A stretch of DNA of 64,000 nucleotides from Fimenecus sp045613065. Lineage in GTDB: Bacteria > Bacillota > Clostridia > Oscillospirales > Acutalibacteraceae. Location: NCBI GenBank assembly GCA_045613065.1, contig JAZLAH010000005.1, forward strand, positions 12,181 to 76,180, written 5' to 3'. Under the pieces are notes generated by a model. The model searched no databases. It was not told where the DNA came from and saw only the letters and a program-made list of their open reading frames with translations. Within the stretch, counting starts at the first letter, position 1. The number at the start of each line of letters is the position of its first letter. Shown piece after piece: positions 25,435-33,879 of the stretch. A program made the position numbers and the translations under genes.

Positions 25435-26890
25435 TTTCGCCACCTCCTGAAACCTGTGCTGAAAGTTTTGTTCTGCGTTCAGCCATTTCTTCACGAACTT
25501 GTTTTAACTTGTCACCTGTAAGGTCGTACCATATATATGGAATAAGTGGAAGAAGACCTAAAATAGCAGGAGCTAATGTGAACATGCCCCAGATAAGTGT
25601 ATCTGTGTATTCGTAAGCCTTAACAGTTACTGTTTCAGTTCCCATTGTTACAAATGAAAGACCGATTATAGGAAGAAGCGCATTACCGATTGAGCCTGAA
25701 ATTGAGCCAGTAAGCTTACCAACGAAGGTAAGTACAGAGAATGAAACGCCTTCGTTTCTTTCACCTGTTTTCCATTCCATATAGTCGATTGTGTCACCAA
25801 TCATTTCAGTAGGAATAACCATATTGATTGTGTTAAAGAAACTGAAAAGAAGATTCTGTACCATCAAAAGTGGCACAACAACCCAGAGGTTTGTAAAGGC
25901 TTTTATGCCAACGAGGAATACGAGAGCACCCATAATAAGTCTTGTAAAACCGTTAAGGAAGATAATCTGACGATTATCAAATTTCTCCTTGATTTTAGGG
26001 ATAAGAAGATATGTAACAAAACCTAAAATCGTACCAGGTAAATATACAATCAATGTAAGTGAGTTCATCTGAACAACTTCAGAGTAGTAATATGTCTGGA
26101 AGAAGTTACCGATACCACTGATTGCACCAAGAACATTACCTATAACGATTAAGAGCAAAGGCTTGTTTTTAACAAGTGCCTTAAATCCGTCAAGTACACT
26201 TGGTTCTTTAACTGTCTGAACAACTCTTTCCTTTGTGCAGATGCCTGATAATGAGAAGAGAGCCATACCGAATGTACCTGAAATTATTGCCATAAGCAAG
26301 AATACTTGTGACAATGAAAGTGGAATTGAACCGTTATTACTTAAGTCCATAAGAACAACGAGGATTGTTGTTGAAAGACCACCAATAAGACCTGAAACAA
26401 AACGAGCAGAAGAAATAACTCTTGTTCTGTCACTTGGTGACGGACTGATTGCAGCACTCATTCCCCAGAAAGGCACATCACCCAATGTGTAGAAAAGTTC
26501 CCATATGAAATAGGTGATGAACATATAAATGATTTTTGCAACAGATTCTGCTTTGTCACCTAAAATCTGTGGTCCTGCAAAAAGCATTATTGTTGCAAGT
26601 CCTAATGGAATCGGGACGATTAAAAGATATGGACGGAGTTTTCCGTAACGAGTTCTTGTTCTGTCGATAATTGACCCCATAAGTGGGTCGTTGATTGTGT
26701 CCCAAAGACCTAAAAATAGCATCATTGCTGCAACTGCTTCAGGAGGAACACCGAAAACTTTTGTAAAGAAAAGTGAAAGGTAACTACCTGCGATAATGTT
26801 ATATCCGAAGCATTGTCCGGCATTTGCAATACCATAGGCAACAGTTTCCTTGACACCTACATAACGGATATCGCCTTTGTTGTCAGCCAT
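25427..26890 (-). CDS. GPH-family sugar:cation symporter, partner of GH38
   Basis: A 487 aa carrier of the glycoside-pentoside-hexuronide family with 12 predicted helices. Family marks: G-L-W-D-T-I-N-D-P-L-M-G and D-R-T-R-T-R-Y-G-K-L-R-P near the N-terminus, and M-E-W-K-T-G-E-R-N-E-G in the central loop. It starts 3 bp after the alpha-mannosidase stop and so likely imports alpha-mannosides. Confidence 0.9.
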   Translation of the reverse strand: MADNKGDIRYVGVKETVAYGIANAGQCFGYNIIAGSYLSLFFTKVFGVPPEAVAAMMLFLGLWDTINDPLMGSIIDRTRTRYGKLRPYLLIVPIPLGLATIMLFAGPQILGDKAESVAKIIYMFITYFIWELFYTLGDVPFWGMSAAISPSPSDRTRVISSARFVSGLIGGLSTTILVVLMDLSNNGSIPLSLSQVFLLMAIISGTFGMALFSLSGICTKERVVQTVKEPSVLDGFKALVKNKPLLLIVIGNVLGAISGIGNFFQTYYYSEVVQMNSLTLIVYLPGTILGFVTYLLIPKIKEKFDNRQIIFLNGFTRLIMGALVFLVGIKAFTNLWVVVPLLMVQNLLFSFFNTINMVIPTEMIGDTIDYMEWKTGERNEGVSFSVLTFVGKLTGSISGSIGNALLPIIGLSFVTMGTETVTVKAYEYTDTLIWGMFTLAPAILGLLPLIPYIWYDLTGDKLKQVREEMAERRTKLSAQVSGGGENE

Positions 26891-26893
26891 AGT

Positions 26894-29800
26894 TTATTTT
26901 CTCCTTCCCTTATTTCTGTGCTTTATAGCACCGCCTTTATCATTGAGAAGATATGAGTTTTTGCAGTTAAAATAAGTAAGTTTTTCTTTAAGATTTTCTT
27001 TGTAATCAAATACACGACCTTCAATTTTGTCGTAAAGGTCACAAGAAAGTTCACATAACTGTTCATCTGTATCAGCAACAGCAGAAAGAACGATAATATC
27101 CTTATCAACAGGGAAATTAATTGTATCACTGTTTGCTGTATCAACCTCTACATGCCAGAAGAACAACTGTGCACACTGAGCATCACCATTTTCAGTGTGT
27201 GAATGTGTAAATTCGTAACCTAATTTACCTTGCTTTGTGAAAGCTACTTCTTTGAAATCATATAAATCCCAACCAGCATAATACTCTGTAATATCGTTGA
27301 TTTTATATGCATAGTCGTTGATTTTAGCGTATTTGTCACCATTGAGAGATGCTATGAGAAGATGTACTTTCTTTGTGCCTGTTGGTAAAAGAAGACTCTG
27401 ACCACCACAAAGCATAGCCTTTTCAGGAATTGAGAAGTTAATACCACCTGAAGAAATAATATCAGGAGTAATTTCCTTTGGAATTGATTTGTTGATAACA
27501 GGGAGTACGCCTGTTGGCTTTGCATTTGTTGAGAATGGGTCGATATTTCCGAGAAGTGGAATATTAACCTGAGCATTGCTTTCAACTTCAGTCTTTTTAA
27601 CCTTGATTGCAAATGACTTGATTTCATATGGCTTTAAGTCAAATACAAGTTTTCCGTCAGTAAGGGACACATCTGAAATGTGTTCTTCTGATGCATAGAT
27701 TTCTCTTGCAGAAAGGATGTCGCAATTAAATGAAAGAGTAACATTTTTCTGTGCTTTCTTTTCACTTTCACCAATACGGACAATGATTTCATCGCTGTTT
27801 TCAGCCTTTTTCATTGCACGGAGTATTGCATTTCCTGAAAGTGAACCAAATGAATATTCGCTGTATTCACCCTCATGCTTTGAAACCATAAATGACGCCA
27901 TAGGCATTACAAAGTTTCGTGCCTCAGTTTGTGTATCATGAGCCACAACACCGTCGTGTGAATAAATAGCATATGAATATCGGTTAAGACCTAATTCCAT
28001 CATTGACTGCATACTGTCAACCTTATAATTCTTATAAGGTGTATGCATAAGTGTAAGACGAAGAGTGTGGTTGTCAAATTTATCCCAACCATATTTACAT
28101 TCACTGATTACTGAAACACCGAACTGTTCTTCTTTATCTGTAATGTCAGCCCATTTCTGTGCAGGAACTTCAAAGAGTTTGTCATTCATATTGCCACGCT
28201 TGATTGCACCAAGACCTAAATCGTATGTTGCAACGGGACATTCAGCAGTAAATGAGAACACTTCCTTTGCAAGGTGTCGTTTGCTACGCCATTCAGCTTC
28301 TGTGTATACTTCAACAACTTTACCACCACGACTGAGTGCAACAATGGAAGTAAATGTACTGTCACCAAATGTCTTTACGATTTCTAGTGCAACTCTGCAA
28401 GGACCGTTTTCGATAACCTTAATTGTCTTGATTTTTGTTGTGTTTTGTGGTTCACGATTAAGCTCGTCGAAATTCAATTCCCAAGCAGGCCAATCCTTAC
28501 TTCCGTTATAATCGAAAATACCTGTTGTAATAGGCTTCTGGAGAATTTCTTTCTTTAATTCCTTATCAAAAATTGAAGAAATGTCACCATTACTGTTGAG
28601 TTCTACTCTGTATTTTTCATTTTCAAGCATCGTAATTGATGCGAAAAGTTTTGATTTAACCTGACATTTTCTGTTTCTTATATCAAATGCTTTGTAACCC
28701 ATAGCAGGAACTGTAACATTTATAAGAATTGTTGCAATGCCATTTTTTACACATGCAATTTGTGCTGCGTATTCTTTTCCGTCAGCATCTAGAACGGTTA
28801 CATTTTTGCCACAAAGTTTTGCAGGAATATTGACTGTTACAACGCTTGTACGTTCATATTCCATTGGATTGTTTACAACAACTGCAACACCTTTTACGAA
28901 TGAGGTGTCGATTTTTTCAGCAATCTTTTTTACAGCACCCTCATATTCATTTGTGAACTGATTAAGTGACATTGCATAGTCGTTCCAGCTTCTTCTGTAT
29001 GCACGCTGAACTGATGTTCCTGGTAAATCGTCGTGAAACTGATGGGCAATAACTCGCTTCCATGCTTTTGTGAGTGGTTCTTGAGGATAATTATAGCCAT
29101 TTGTCACCATAGCAGTAACACAAGCACGTTCTGCCATATCTGCAATTTCTTCATTTCGTCTGTTCCAGCGTTTACCGATTGCACGTGATGTGTAACCGCC
29201 GACAGCGTGGTTTGTCATAACAAGCTCATTGTTCCAAACTGGTAATTTCTGCTTTGCTGCTTCAGGTAAAGCATCAATATCGTGGAAAATCTGGTCAGCA
29301 TGAGCAGATAAAACTTCAATATCACTTGTATTATTCTTTGCAATTTCATCACATACAGTTTTAACTGATGGCTCTTTTGGTGCTCCACCACGGTCACCAA
29401 CACCGTGGAAAATTGCTGTCATAGGTAAATCGTACTGTTCATTTGCCTTTAATTTTTCTTTTACGAATTTCTTGTCACGGACTTTTAATAAGACACTTGT
29501 GTATGAACCTGGATTTGTATTGCCATAAACATAATTTCCGTCAACACCATACCATTTACCAAGGTCAAACGGTATTCCGTATGCAGAACCCCAAGTAAGC
29601 TTTTGTGTTGTAAAGCCTTTAAGGTTTGCGTGGTGCATAATTGATGGCAAAGCATAGCCGAAACCGAAACAGTCAGGAAGGAAAATATCGCAACTGCGTT
29701 TCCCAAAATTCTTGTCAAAATATTCGTTACCCAAAAGGATGTTTCTGAAAAGTGCTTCAGGTGATGGTACATTCACATCACCGTTTTCAAATGCACTACC

Positions 29801-30049
29801 ACAAACATTCCATTTACCTTGAGCAATATATGATTTCATCTTTTCCCACATTTCAGGATAGTATTCTTTCATAAGCTCATAACGATATGAACCCTCAAAG
29901 TTGAATTTGTAATCAGGATACTTCTCAAAATGCTGGAAATTTTCCGTAAGAGTATTGTATATGTATTTTTGGACTGTTGTTTCAAAATCCCAACTCCATA
30001 TAGTGTCAAGATGGGCATTTGAAATAGTATAAACCTTCTTTTTCGCCAT
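26894..30049 (-). CDS. Alpha-mannosidase, GH38, cytoplasmic
   Basis: A 1051 aa GH38 enzyme without signal peptide. The start at 30049 follows a GGGGGAT site. It opens with the zinc-site segment S-N-A-H-L-D-T-I-W-S-W-D; the nucleophile Asp lies in F-L-P-D-C-F-G-F-G-Y-A-L-P near residue 127; further zinc and active-site residues include H-Q-F-H-D-D-L-P-G-T near 340. Length is normal. GH38 enzymes cleave alpha-mannose from oligomannosides or N-glycan fragments. It leads an operon with a GPH symporter and a zinc-ribbon membrane protein, which implies import followed by cytoplasmic hydrolysis. Confidence 0.93.
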   Translation of the reverse strand: MAKKKVYTISNAHLDTIWSWDFETTVQKYIYNTLTENFQHFEKYPDYKFNFEGSYRYELMKEYYPEMWEKMKSYIAQGKWNVCGSAFENGDVNVPSPEALFRNILLGNEYFDKNFGKRSCDIFLPDCFGFGYALPSIMHHANLKGFTTQKLTWGSAYGIPFDLGKWYGVDGNYVYGNTNPGSYTSVLLKVRDKKFVKEKLKANEQYDLPMTAIFHGVGDRGGAPKEPSVKTVCDEIAKNNTSDIEVLSAHADQIFHDIDALPEAAKQKLPVWNNELVMTNHAVGGYTSRAIGKRWNRRNEEIADMAERACVTAMVTNGYNYPQEPLTKAWKRVIAHQFHDDLPGTSVQRAYRRSWNDYAMSLNQFTNEYEGAVKKIAEKIDTSFVKGVAVVVNNPMEYERTSVVTVNIPAKLCGKNVTVLDADGKEYAAQIACVKNGIATILINVTVPAMGYKAFDIRNRKCQVKSKLFASITMLENEKYRVELNSNGDISSIFDKELKKEILQKPITTGIFDYNGSKDWPAWELNFDELNREPQNTTKIKTIKVIENGPCRVALEIVKTFGDSTFTSIVALSRGGKVVEVYTEAEWRSKRHLAKEVFSFTAECPVATYDLGLGAIKRGNMNDKLFEVPAQKWADITDKEEQFGVSVISECKYGWDKFDNHTLRLTLMHTPYKNYKVDSMQSMMELGLNRYSYAIYSHDGVVAHDTQTEARNFVMPMASFMVSKHEGEYSEYSFGSLSGNAILRAMKKAENSDEIIVRIGESEKKAQKNVTLSFNCDILSAREIYASEEHISDVSLTDGKLVFDLKPYEIKSFAIKVKKTEVESNAQVNIPLLGNIDPFSTNAKPTGVLPVINKSIPKEITPDIISSGGINFSIPEKAMLCGGQSLLLPTGTKKVHLLIASLNGDKYAKINDYAYKINDITEYYAGWDLYDFKEVAFTKQGKLGYEFTHSHTENGDAQCAQLFFWHVEVDTANSDTINFPVDKDIIVLSAVADTDEQLCELSCDLYDKIEGRVFDYKENLKEKLTYFNCKNSYLLNDKGGAIKHRNKGRRK

Positions 30050-30080
30050 AAAAAATCCCCCAATAACCAAGTATAGTTTG

Positions 30081-30109
30081 ATTATATAGATTGTGACGAA
30101 AAAAATCAA
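30081..30109 (-). promoter_or_regulatory. Promoter of the GH38 operon
   Basis: On the minus strand, TTGATT (30104-30109), 17 bp, perfect TATAAT (30081-30086), about 30 bp before the start. A TATAAT at 30170-30175 may serve the divergent gene, but its -35 is weak. Confidence 0.7.
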
Positions 30110-30209
30110 CTAAACACTTAAAAAAATCTCTAAAAATACTCGACATATTAAATAATTATTGGTAAAATATATAATAGTATAGTTTTGAGTTAAAGAAGGT
30201 GACGGAAAA

Positions 30210-32462
30210 ATGAAAAAAGTTATAGCATTAATTTTATCTGTTATGGTGATTGCTTCTGCATTTGTTTGCTTTACAGGTAGTAGTGTGTCCCAAAAGATTA
30301 TTCCGTCACTTAATATTTCTGCTGAAAATATTGCATATTCTGTCAGTGATAACCTTTATGGTCTTACTCTTGAAAATATTGGAAATGCTGTTGATGGTGG
30401 TCTTGTTTCAAATCTTGTCAACAATAATTCCTTTGAGTACAGCAATAACCCTATTGCTGGGTGGGATATTTCAGCTAAGACATACAGCATAATGACAGAG
30501 GAATGTCTTAATGAAAACAATACAAATTATCTTTCTGTTACTGTTGATGGTAAAGGTTCTGTTAAAAACCTTGGTTACACAGAATTTTATAACTACAAAA
30601 CTTATCAGGTTAATTCTCAAAAAGCAACTAAACCTGATATGTCATTCAAGAAAAATGAAATTTATCAGTTCACAGCATATTTTAGAAATATTGACTATAC
30701 AGGTACAATCACTGCATCACTTTCTGCAGAGGGAAATACAGAAAAATATCAGTTCAACATTGATCATTGTGCAGAATGGATGCCAATAACACTTGAAATT
30801 AAGTCAAACGTTACTGCTGACGGTGCTTTGCAACTTGATTTTGAGGGTACAGGTAGTTTCCAGATTGACCATGTGACTCTTGTTCCTATGAGTAGTTATG
30901 GTTTTGGTAACAGCACTTGGAAATATGTTTCCTTAAGAAGCGACCTTATGAGAGCTATTTACAATCTTTCACCATCGTTTGTAAGGTTTGCAGCAGGTGA
31001 GATTGATTCTTCATCAGCTATTGAAAATATCGGTAGTTGGAAGAAGACTATTGGTCCTCTTGAAACAAGAAAACAGAGTTTTACACATTTTAACAAGAAT
31101 GTATTTTCAATAAACTCAAATTCAATAGGTATGTATGAATATCTTCTCTTGTGTGAGGATATTGGTGCTGATGCAATTCCTGTAATAAACGGAGGCATTG
31201 TCACTTCACAGGTGAGTGCTTACGAAAAGAATAAAGAAGCTTATGAAAATGAAGAAATAACTGCAGAGGAATGGCAGAGTTTCCTCGATTCAATTTCATA
31301 CTGTCCTGGAACAGAGGGCTTCGATATGTATCTTCAGGATGTACTTGACCTCCTTGAGTACGCAAACGGTGACGAAACAACTGTATGGGGTGCAAAGAGA
31401 AGCGAGGACGGACACAAAAAGAGCTTCAATCTTCGCTATATTGCAATAGCAAATTGTGAATATGGTGACTTGTTCTGGAGAAACTTTGACGAACTTTACA
31501 GAGCAATTCAGGGTAAATATCCTGATGTGAGAATTATAATCTGTACAGACGATAATGGACAGAGTGCCAAGGTCGTGGAAATGGCAAATGAACTTTACAG
31601 AGATGTTATAGTTGACGAAAGTTACTGTGTAAATGGTGGAAAGCTTTTCGGTAAGTCAACTGTTTATGATGAAAAGGACCGTAGTGGTTTGCAGATTGGT
31701 ATTGGAAGATACTCCGTTGATACTGCAATTGGTGACACTATCACAAAGAATAATATGTGGTCTGCAATTGAAAATGCTGCGTTTTTAACAGGTATCGAGA
31801 GAAATGGTGACCTTGTGCAGATGACATCTTATGAAACAACTCTTGCAAAGATTAATGCTCAGGCAAAGGATACAAGCCTTATTTGGTTCAATTCTCATAG
31901 ATTGCTTCTTACTCCTGATTATTATATGCAGATGCTTTTCGCAAATAATATGGGAACACATTATATAACTGTTGATGATGAGTTGCAAAAGGGTATTTAT
32001 CGTTCTGTAACAGTTGATACTGATGAAAAAGTAATTTATGTAAAGCTTGTGAACAGTACAAAAACTCCATATAAAATCAATATAAATATTGACGGATTCA
32101 AAAATGTGAATAATCCAACTGCACAGGTGATGTCAGAAAATTTCAAGTCTGCTCGTAACGAACTCGGTGAAGACTTGCACGTTGCACCTGTTCAGACTGA
32201 ATTGACACTTAAGGATAACCAGATTTTGTGTGATGTGAGCAGTTATTCTATCAATGTAATCAGAATTCCTTACGACACAAATGACGGAAGTGGACTTTTC
32301 AAACTTCCTGAAACAGATTTGATTGTCCCATTTATTCCTGCGTCAGTCGATGTGGTGATTTCTGTGGTGATTGTGGCTTTTGTCCTTGTAACAGGAGGAG
32401 TAATTCTTGTAACAAGATTAAAGCATCACAAAAAAATTCGTGATAAACAAAAGGATAAATAA
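30210..32462 (+). CDS. Membrane-anchored GH51-like protein lacking catalytic glutamates
   Basis: A 750 aa exported protein. Signal peptide about 1-27; a GH51-type (eukaryotic/Bacteroides-style) arabinofuranosidase layout with an N-terminal carbohydrate-binding-like region (about 75-235), a barrel (about 240-580) and a C-terminal beta domain; then a transmembrane helix near 713-735 and a Lys/His-rich cytoplasmic tail. Family marks are L-Y-G-L-T-L-E-N-I-G-N-A-V-D-G-G-L, W-K-K-T-I-G-P and A-A-F-L-T-G-I-E-R-N-G-D. Where active enzymes have G-N-E, this has A-N-C (C416), and where they have G-E-Y-A, it has G-R-Y-S (R500). Both catalytic glutamates appear lost, so it may be a surface sugar-binding or sensor protein. 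Monocistronic, with its own terminator. Confidence 0.8.
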   Translation: MKKVIALILSVMVIASAFVCFTGSSVSQKIIPSLNISAENIAYSVSDNLYGLTLENIGNAVDGGLVSNLVNNNSFEYSNNPIAGWDISAKTYSIMTEECLNENNTNYLSVTVDGKGSVKNLGYTEFYNYKTYQVNSQKATKPDMSFKKNEIYQFTAYFRNIDYTGTITASLSAEGNTEKYQFNIDHCAEWMPITLEIKSNVTADGALQLDFEGTGSFQIDHVTLVPMSSYGFGNSTWKYVSLRSDLMRAIYNLSPSFVRFAAGEIDSSSAIENIGSWKKTIGPLETRKQSFTHFNKNVFSINSNSIGMYEYLLLCEDIGADAIPVINGGIVTSQVSAYEKNKEAYENEEITAEEWQSFLDSISYCPGTEGFDMYLQDVLDLLEYANGDETTVWGAKRSEDGHKKSFNLRYIAIANCEYGDLFWRNFDELYRAIQGKYPDVRIIICTDDNGQSAKVVEMANELYRDVIVDESYCVNGGKLFGKSTVYDEKDRSGLQIGIGRYSVDTAIGDTITKNNMWSAIENAAFLTGIERNGDLVQMTSYETTLAKINAQAKDTSLIWFNSHRLLLTPDYYMQMLFANNMGTHYITVDDELQKGIYRSVTVDTDEKVIYVKLVNSTKTPYKININIDGFKNVNNPTAQVMSENFKSARNELGEDLHVAPVQTELTLKDNQILCDVSSYSINVIRIPYDTNDGSGLFKLPETDLIVPFIPASVDVVISVVIVAFVLVTGGVILVTRLKHHKKIRDKQKDK

Positions 32463-32475
32463 AGAATAACCATAG

Positions 32476-32504
32476 GCGAGGATGTAAAAATCCTCGCTTT
32501 TTTT
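32476..32504 (+). terminator. Terminator of the GH51-like gene
   Basis: An 8 bp stem (32476-32483 with 32490-32497) and T7. The hairpin, loop included, is identical to that at 36752-36777. Confidence 0.85.
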
Positions 32505-32516
32505 ATAATAAAACTG

Positions 32517-32545
32517 TTGACAAATGGAAATTTATACTGTATTAT
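32517..32545 (+). promoter_or_regulatory. Promoter of the GntR-ABC operon
   Basis: Perfect TTGACA (32517-32522), 17 bp, TATTAT (32540-32545). Confidence 0.8.
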
Positions 32546-32547
32546 CA

Positions 32548-32583
32548 AACTGTACTAATTGAAATAGCACAGTTAGTACAGTT
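32548..32583 (+). promoter_or_regulatory. Inverted-repeat operator, likely GntR autoregulation
   Basis: Perfect 11 bp inverted arms (32548-32558 and 32573-32583) with a 14 bp gap lie directly after the -10 box, across the expected transcription start. The placement suits repression by the GntR protein encoded next. Confidence 0.75.
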
Positions 32584-32603
32584 GACACAGGAGGTGATAC
32601 ACC

Positions 32604-32978
32604 GTGAATATTTTTCTTGATTATCATTCCAGAACACCTATTTATGAACAGATTAAAGAGCAAATTGTCCTTGATATAAGTAGGGGAGTGCTGAAAAAAG
32701 ACGACCAGCTACCGTCTTTAAGACAACTCTCAGCGCAACTGGGCTTGAATATCAACACCGTTAAGCGCGCGTTATCGGAGTTGGAGGCTCAGGGAGTTAT
32801 CTACACAATTGCAGGAAAAGGCGTATTCGTAAGCGGTGATGCAGAATCCAAAAACATCTACCTTCAACAGTCTTTGGATGCAGTAAAAGCATCTTTAGTC
32901 AATGCCAAGGCTATGGGTGTTGACCGTGAGCAGATTGAAGGACTTCTTAATGAAATTTTCAAAGGAGTTGACGATTGA
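32604..32978 (+). CDS. GntR-family repressor, YtrA subfamily
   Basis: A 124 aa regulator with a winged-helix GntR domain (residues 10-75: P-I-Y-E-Q-I-K-E-Q-I, L-P-S-L-R-Q-L-S-A-Q-L-G-L-N-I-N-T-V-K-R-A, then G-K-G-V-F-V) and a short helical tail typical of YtrA rather than FadR or HutC types. It starts at GTG 32604 after an AGGAGGTGAT site. It should bind the inverted repeat at 32548-32583. The next gene, the ABC ATPase, starts 1 bp after its stop. YtrA-type operons in Bacillus respond to cell-envelope antibiotics; that is family knowledge, not shown here. Confidence 0.9.
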   Translation: MNIFLDYHSRTPIYEQIKEQIVLDISRGVLKKDDQLPSLRQLSAQLGLNINTVKRALSELEAQGVIYTIAGKGVFVSGDAESKNIYLQQSLDAVKASLVNAKAMGVDREQIEGLLNEIFKGVDD

Positions 32979-32979
32979 A

Positions 32980-33879
32980 ATGATTGAATTTGTAAATGTT
33001 ACAAAGAAATTCGGTGATTTCACAGCAGTTGAAGATATATCATTCAAGGTTGAGCCGTCATCAATTTATGGTCTTATTGGCTATAATGGTGCAGGTAAAA
33101 CAACACTTTTAAAAACAGCAGCAGGAATTTTTAAAGCAGATAGTGGCAAGGTTTTAATGGATGGCGAAGAAACATTCGACAATGACACAGTCAGAAAAGA
33201 TTTGTTTTACATACCTGATGACCTTTATTTCCCAATGAATGCAACAATATATTCAATGGCAGATTTTTATGCTGATTATCATCCGAATTTCAGTAAAAAC
33301 ACTCTTAATAATCTTCTTGAACTTTATGGTCTTGACGGCAAAAAGAAAATCCGTGGATTTTCAAAGGGTATGCAACGACAGGCCGAGCTTGTTTTAGCAC
33401 TTGCATCACGACCAAAGTATTTACTTCTTGACGAAACTTTTGACGGACTTGACCCACAGAAAAAAGATGTTACAAAGAAGCTTTTTATGGAATATATGGC
33501 AGAGACAGAATCTTCTCTCATTATTTCATCACACAATTTGTCAGAGCTTTCTGACCTCTGTGATAATGTGGGTCTTATCAATGGTAAAAAACTTACAATG
33601 GATTGCTCTGTTTATGACATTTCAAAGAATTACAGTAAATTCAGGCTTATTTTTGACAGACAGGTTACTGAAAATGACTTTAGAAACATTCAGTACAAAT
33701 CACTTGATATTGATGGCAGAGTCGCAATGATTATTTTTGAGAAAAATGTTGACGAGCAAAGACCAAAGCTCAATGCACTTCTTCCAATGGCTATTGATGA
33801 ATATCAGCTTACAATGGAAGAGGTATTCCTAAATGAAATGGAGGATAAGAAATATGACATCACAAAAATCTTTGAATAA
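32980..33879 (+). CDS. ABC transporter ATP-binding protein
   Basis: A 299 aa ATPase. Walker A G-Y-N-G-A-G-K-T-T (34-42), signature F-S-K-G-M-Q-R-Q (127-134) and Walker B Y-L-L-L-D-E-T (147-153) are intact. The last 70 residues form the C-terminal extension seen in YtrB/BcrA-like exporters. The chosen start at 32980 is 1 bp after the GntR stop. The gene overlaps the permease gene by 26 bp. Confidence 0.92.
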   Translation: MIEFVNVTKKFGDFTAVEDISFKVEPSSIYGLIGYNGAGKTTLLKTAAGIFKADSGKVLMDGEETFDNDTVRKDLFYIPDDLYFPMNATIYSMADFYADYHPNFSKNTLNNLLELYGLDGKKKIRGFSKGMQRQAELVLALASRPKYLLLDETFDGLDPQKKDVTKKLFMEYMAETESSLIISSHNLSELSDLCDNVGLINGKKLTMDCSVYDISKNYSKFRLIFDRQVTENDFRNIQYKSLDIDGRVAMIIFEKNVDEQRPKLNALLPMAIDEYQLTMEEVFLNEMEDKKYDITKIFE

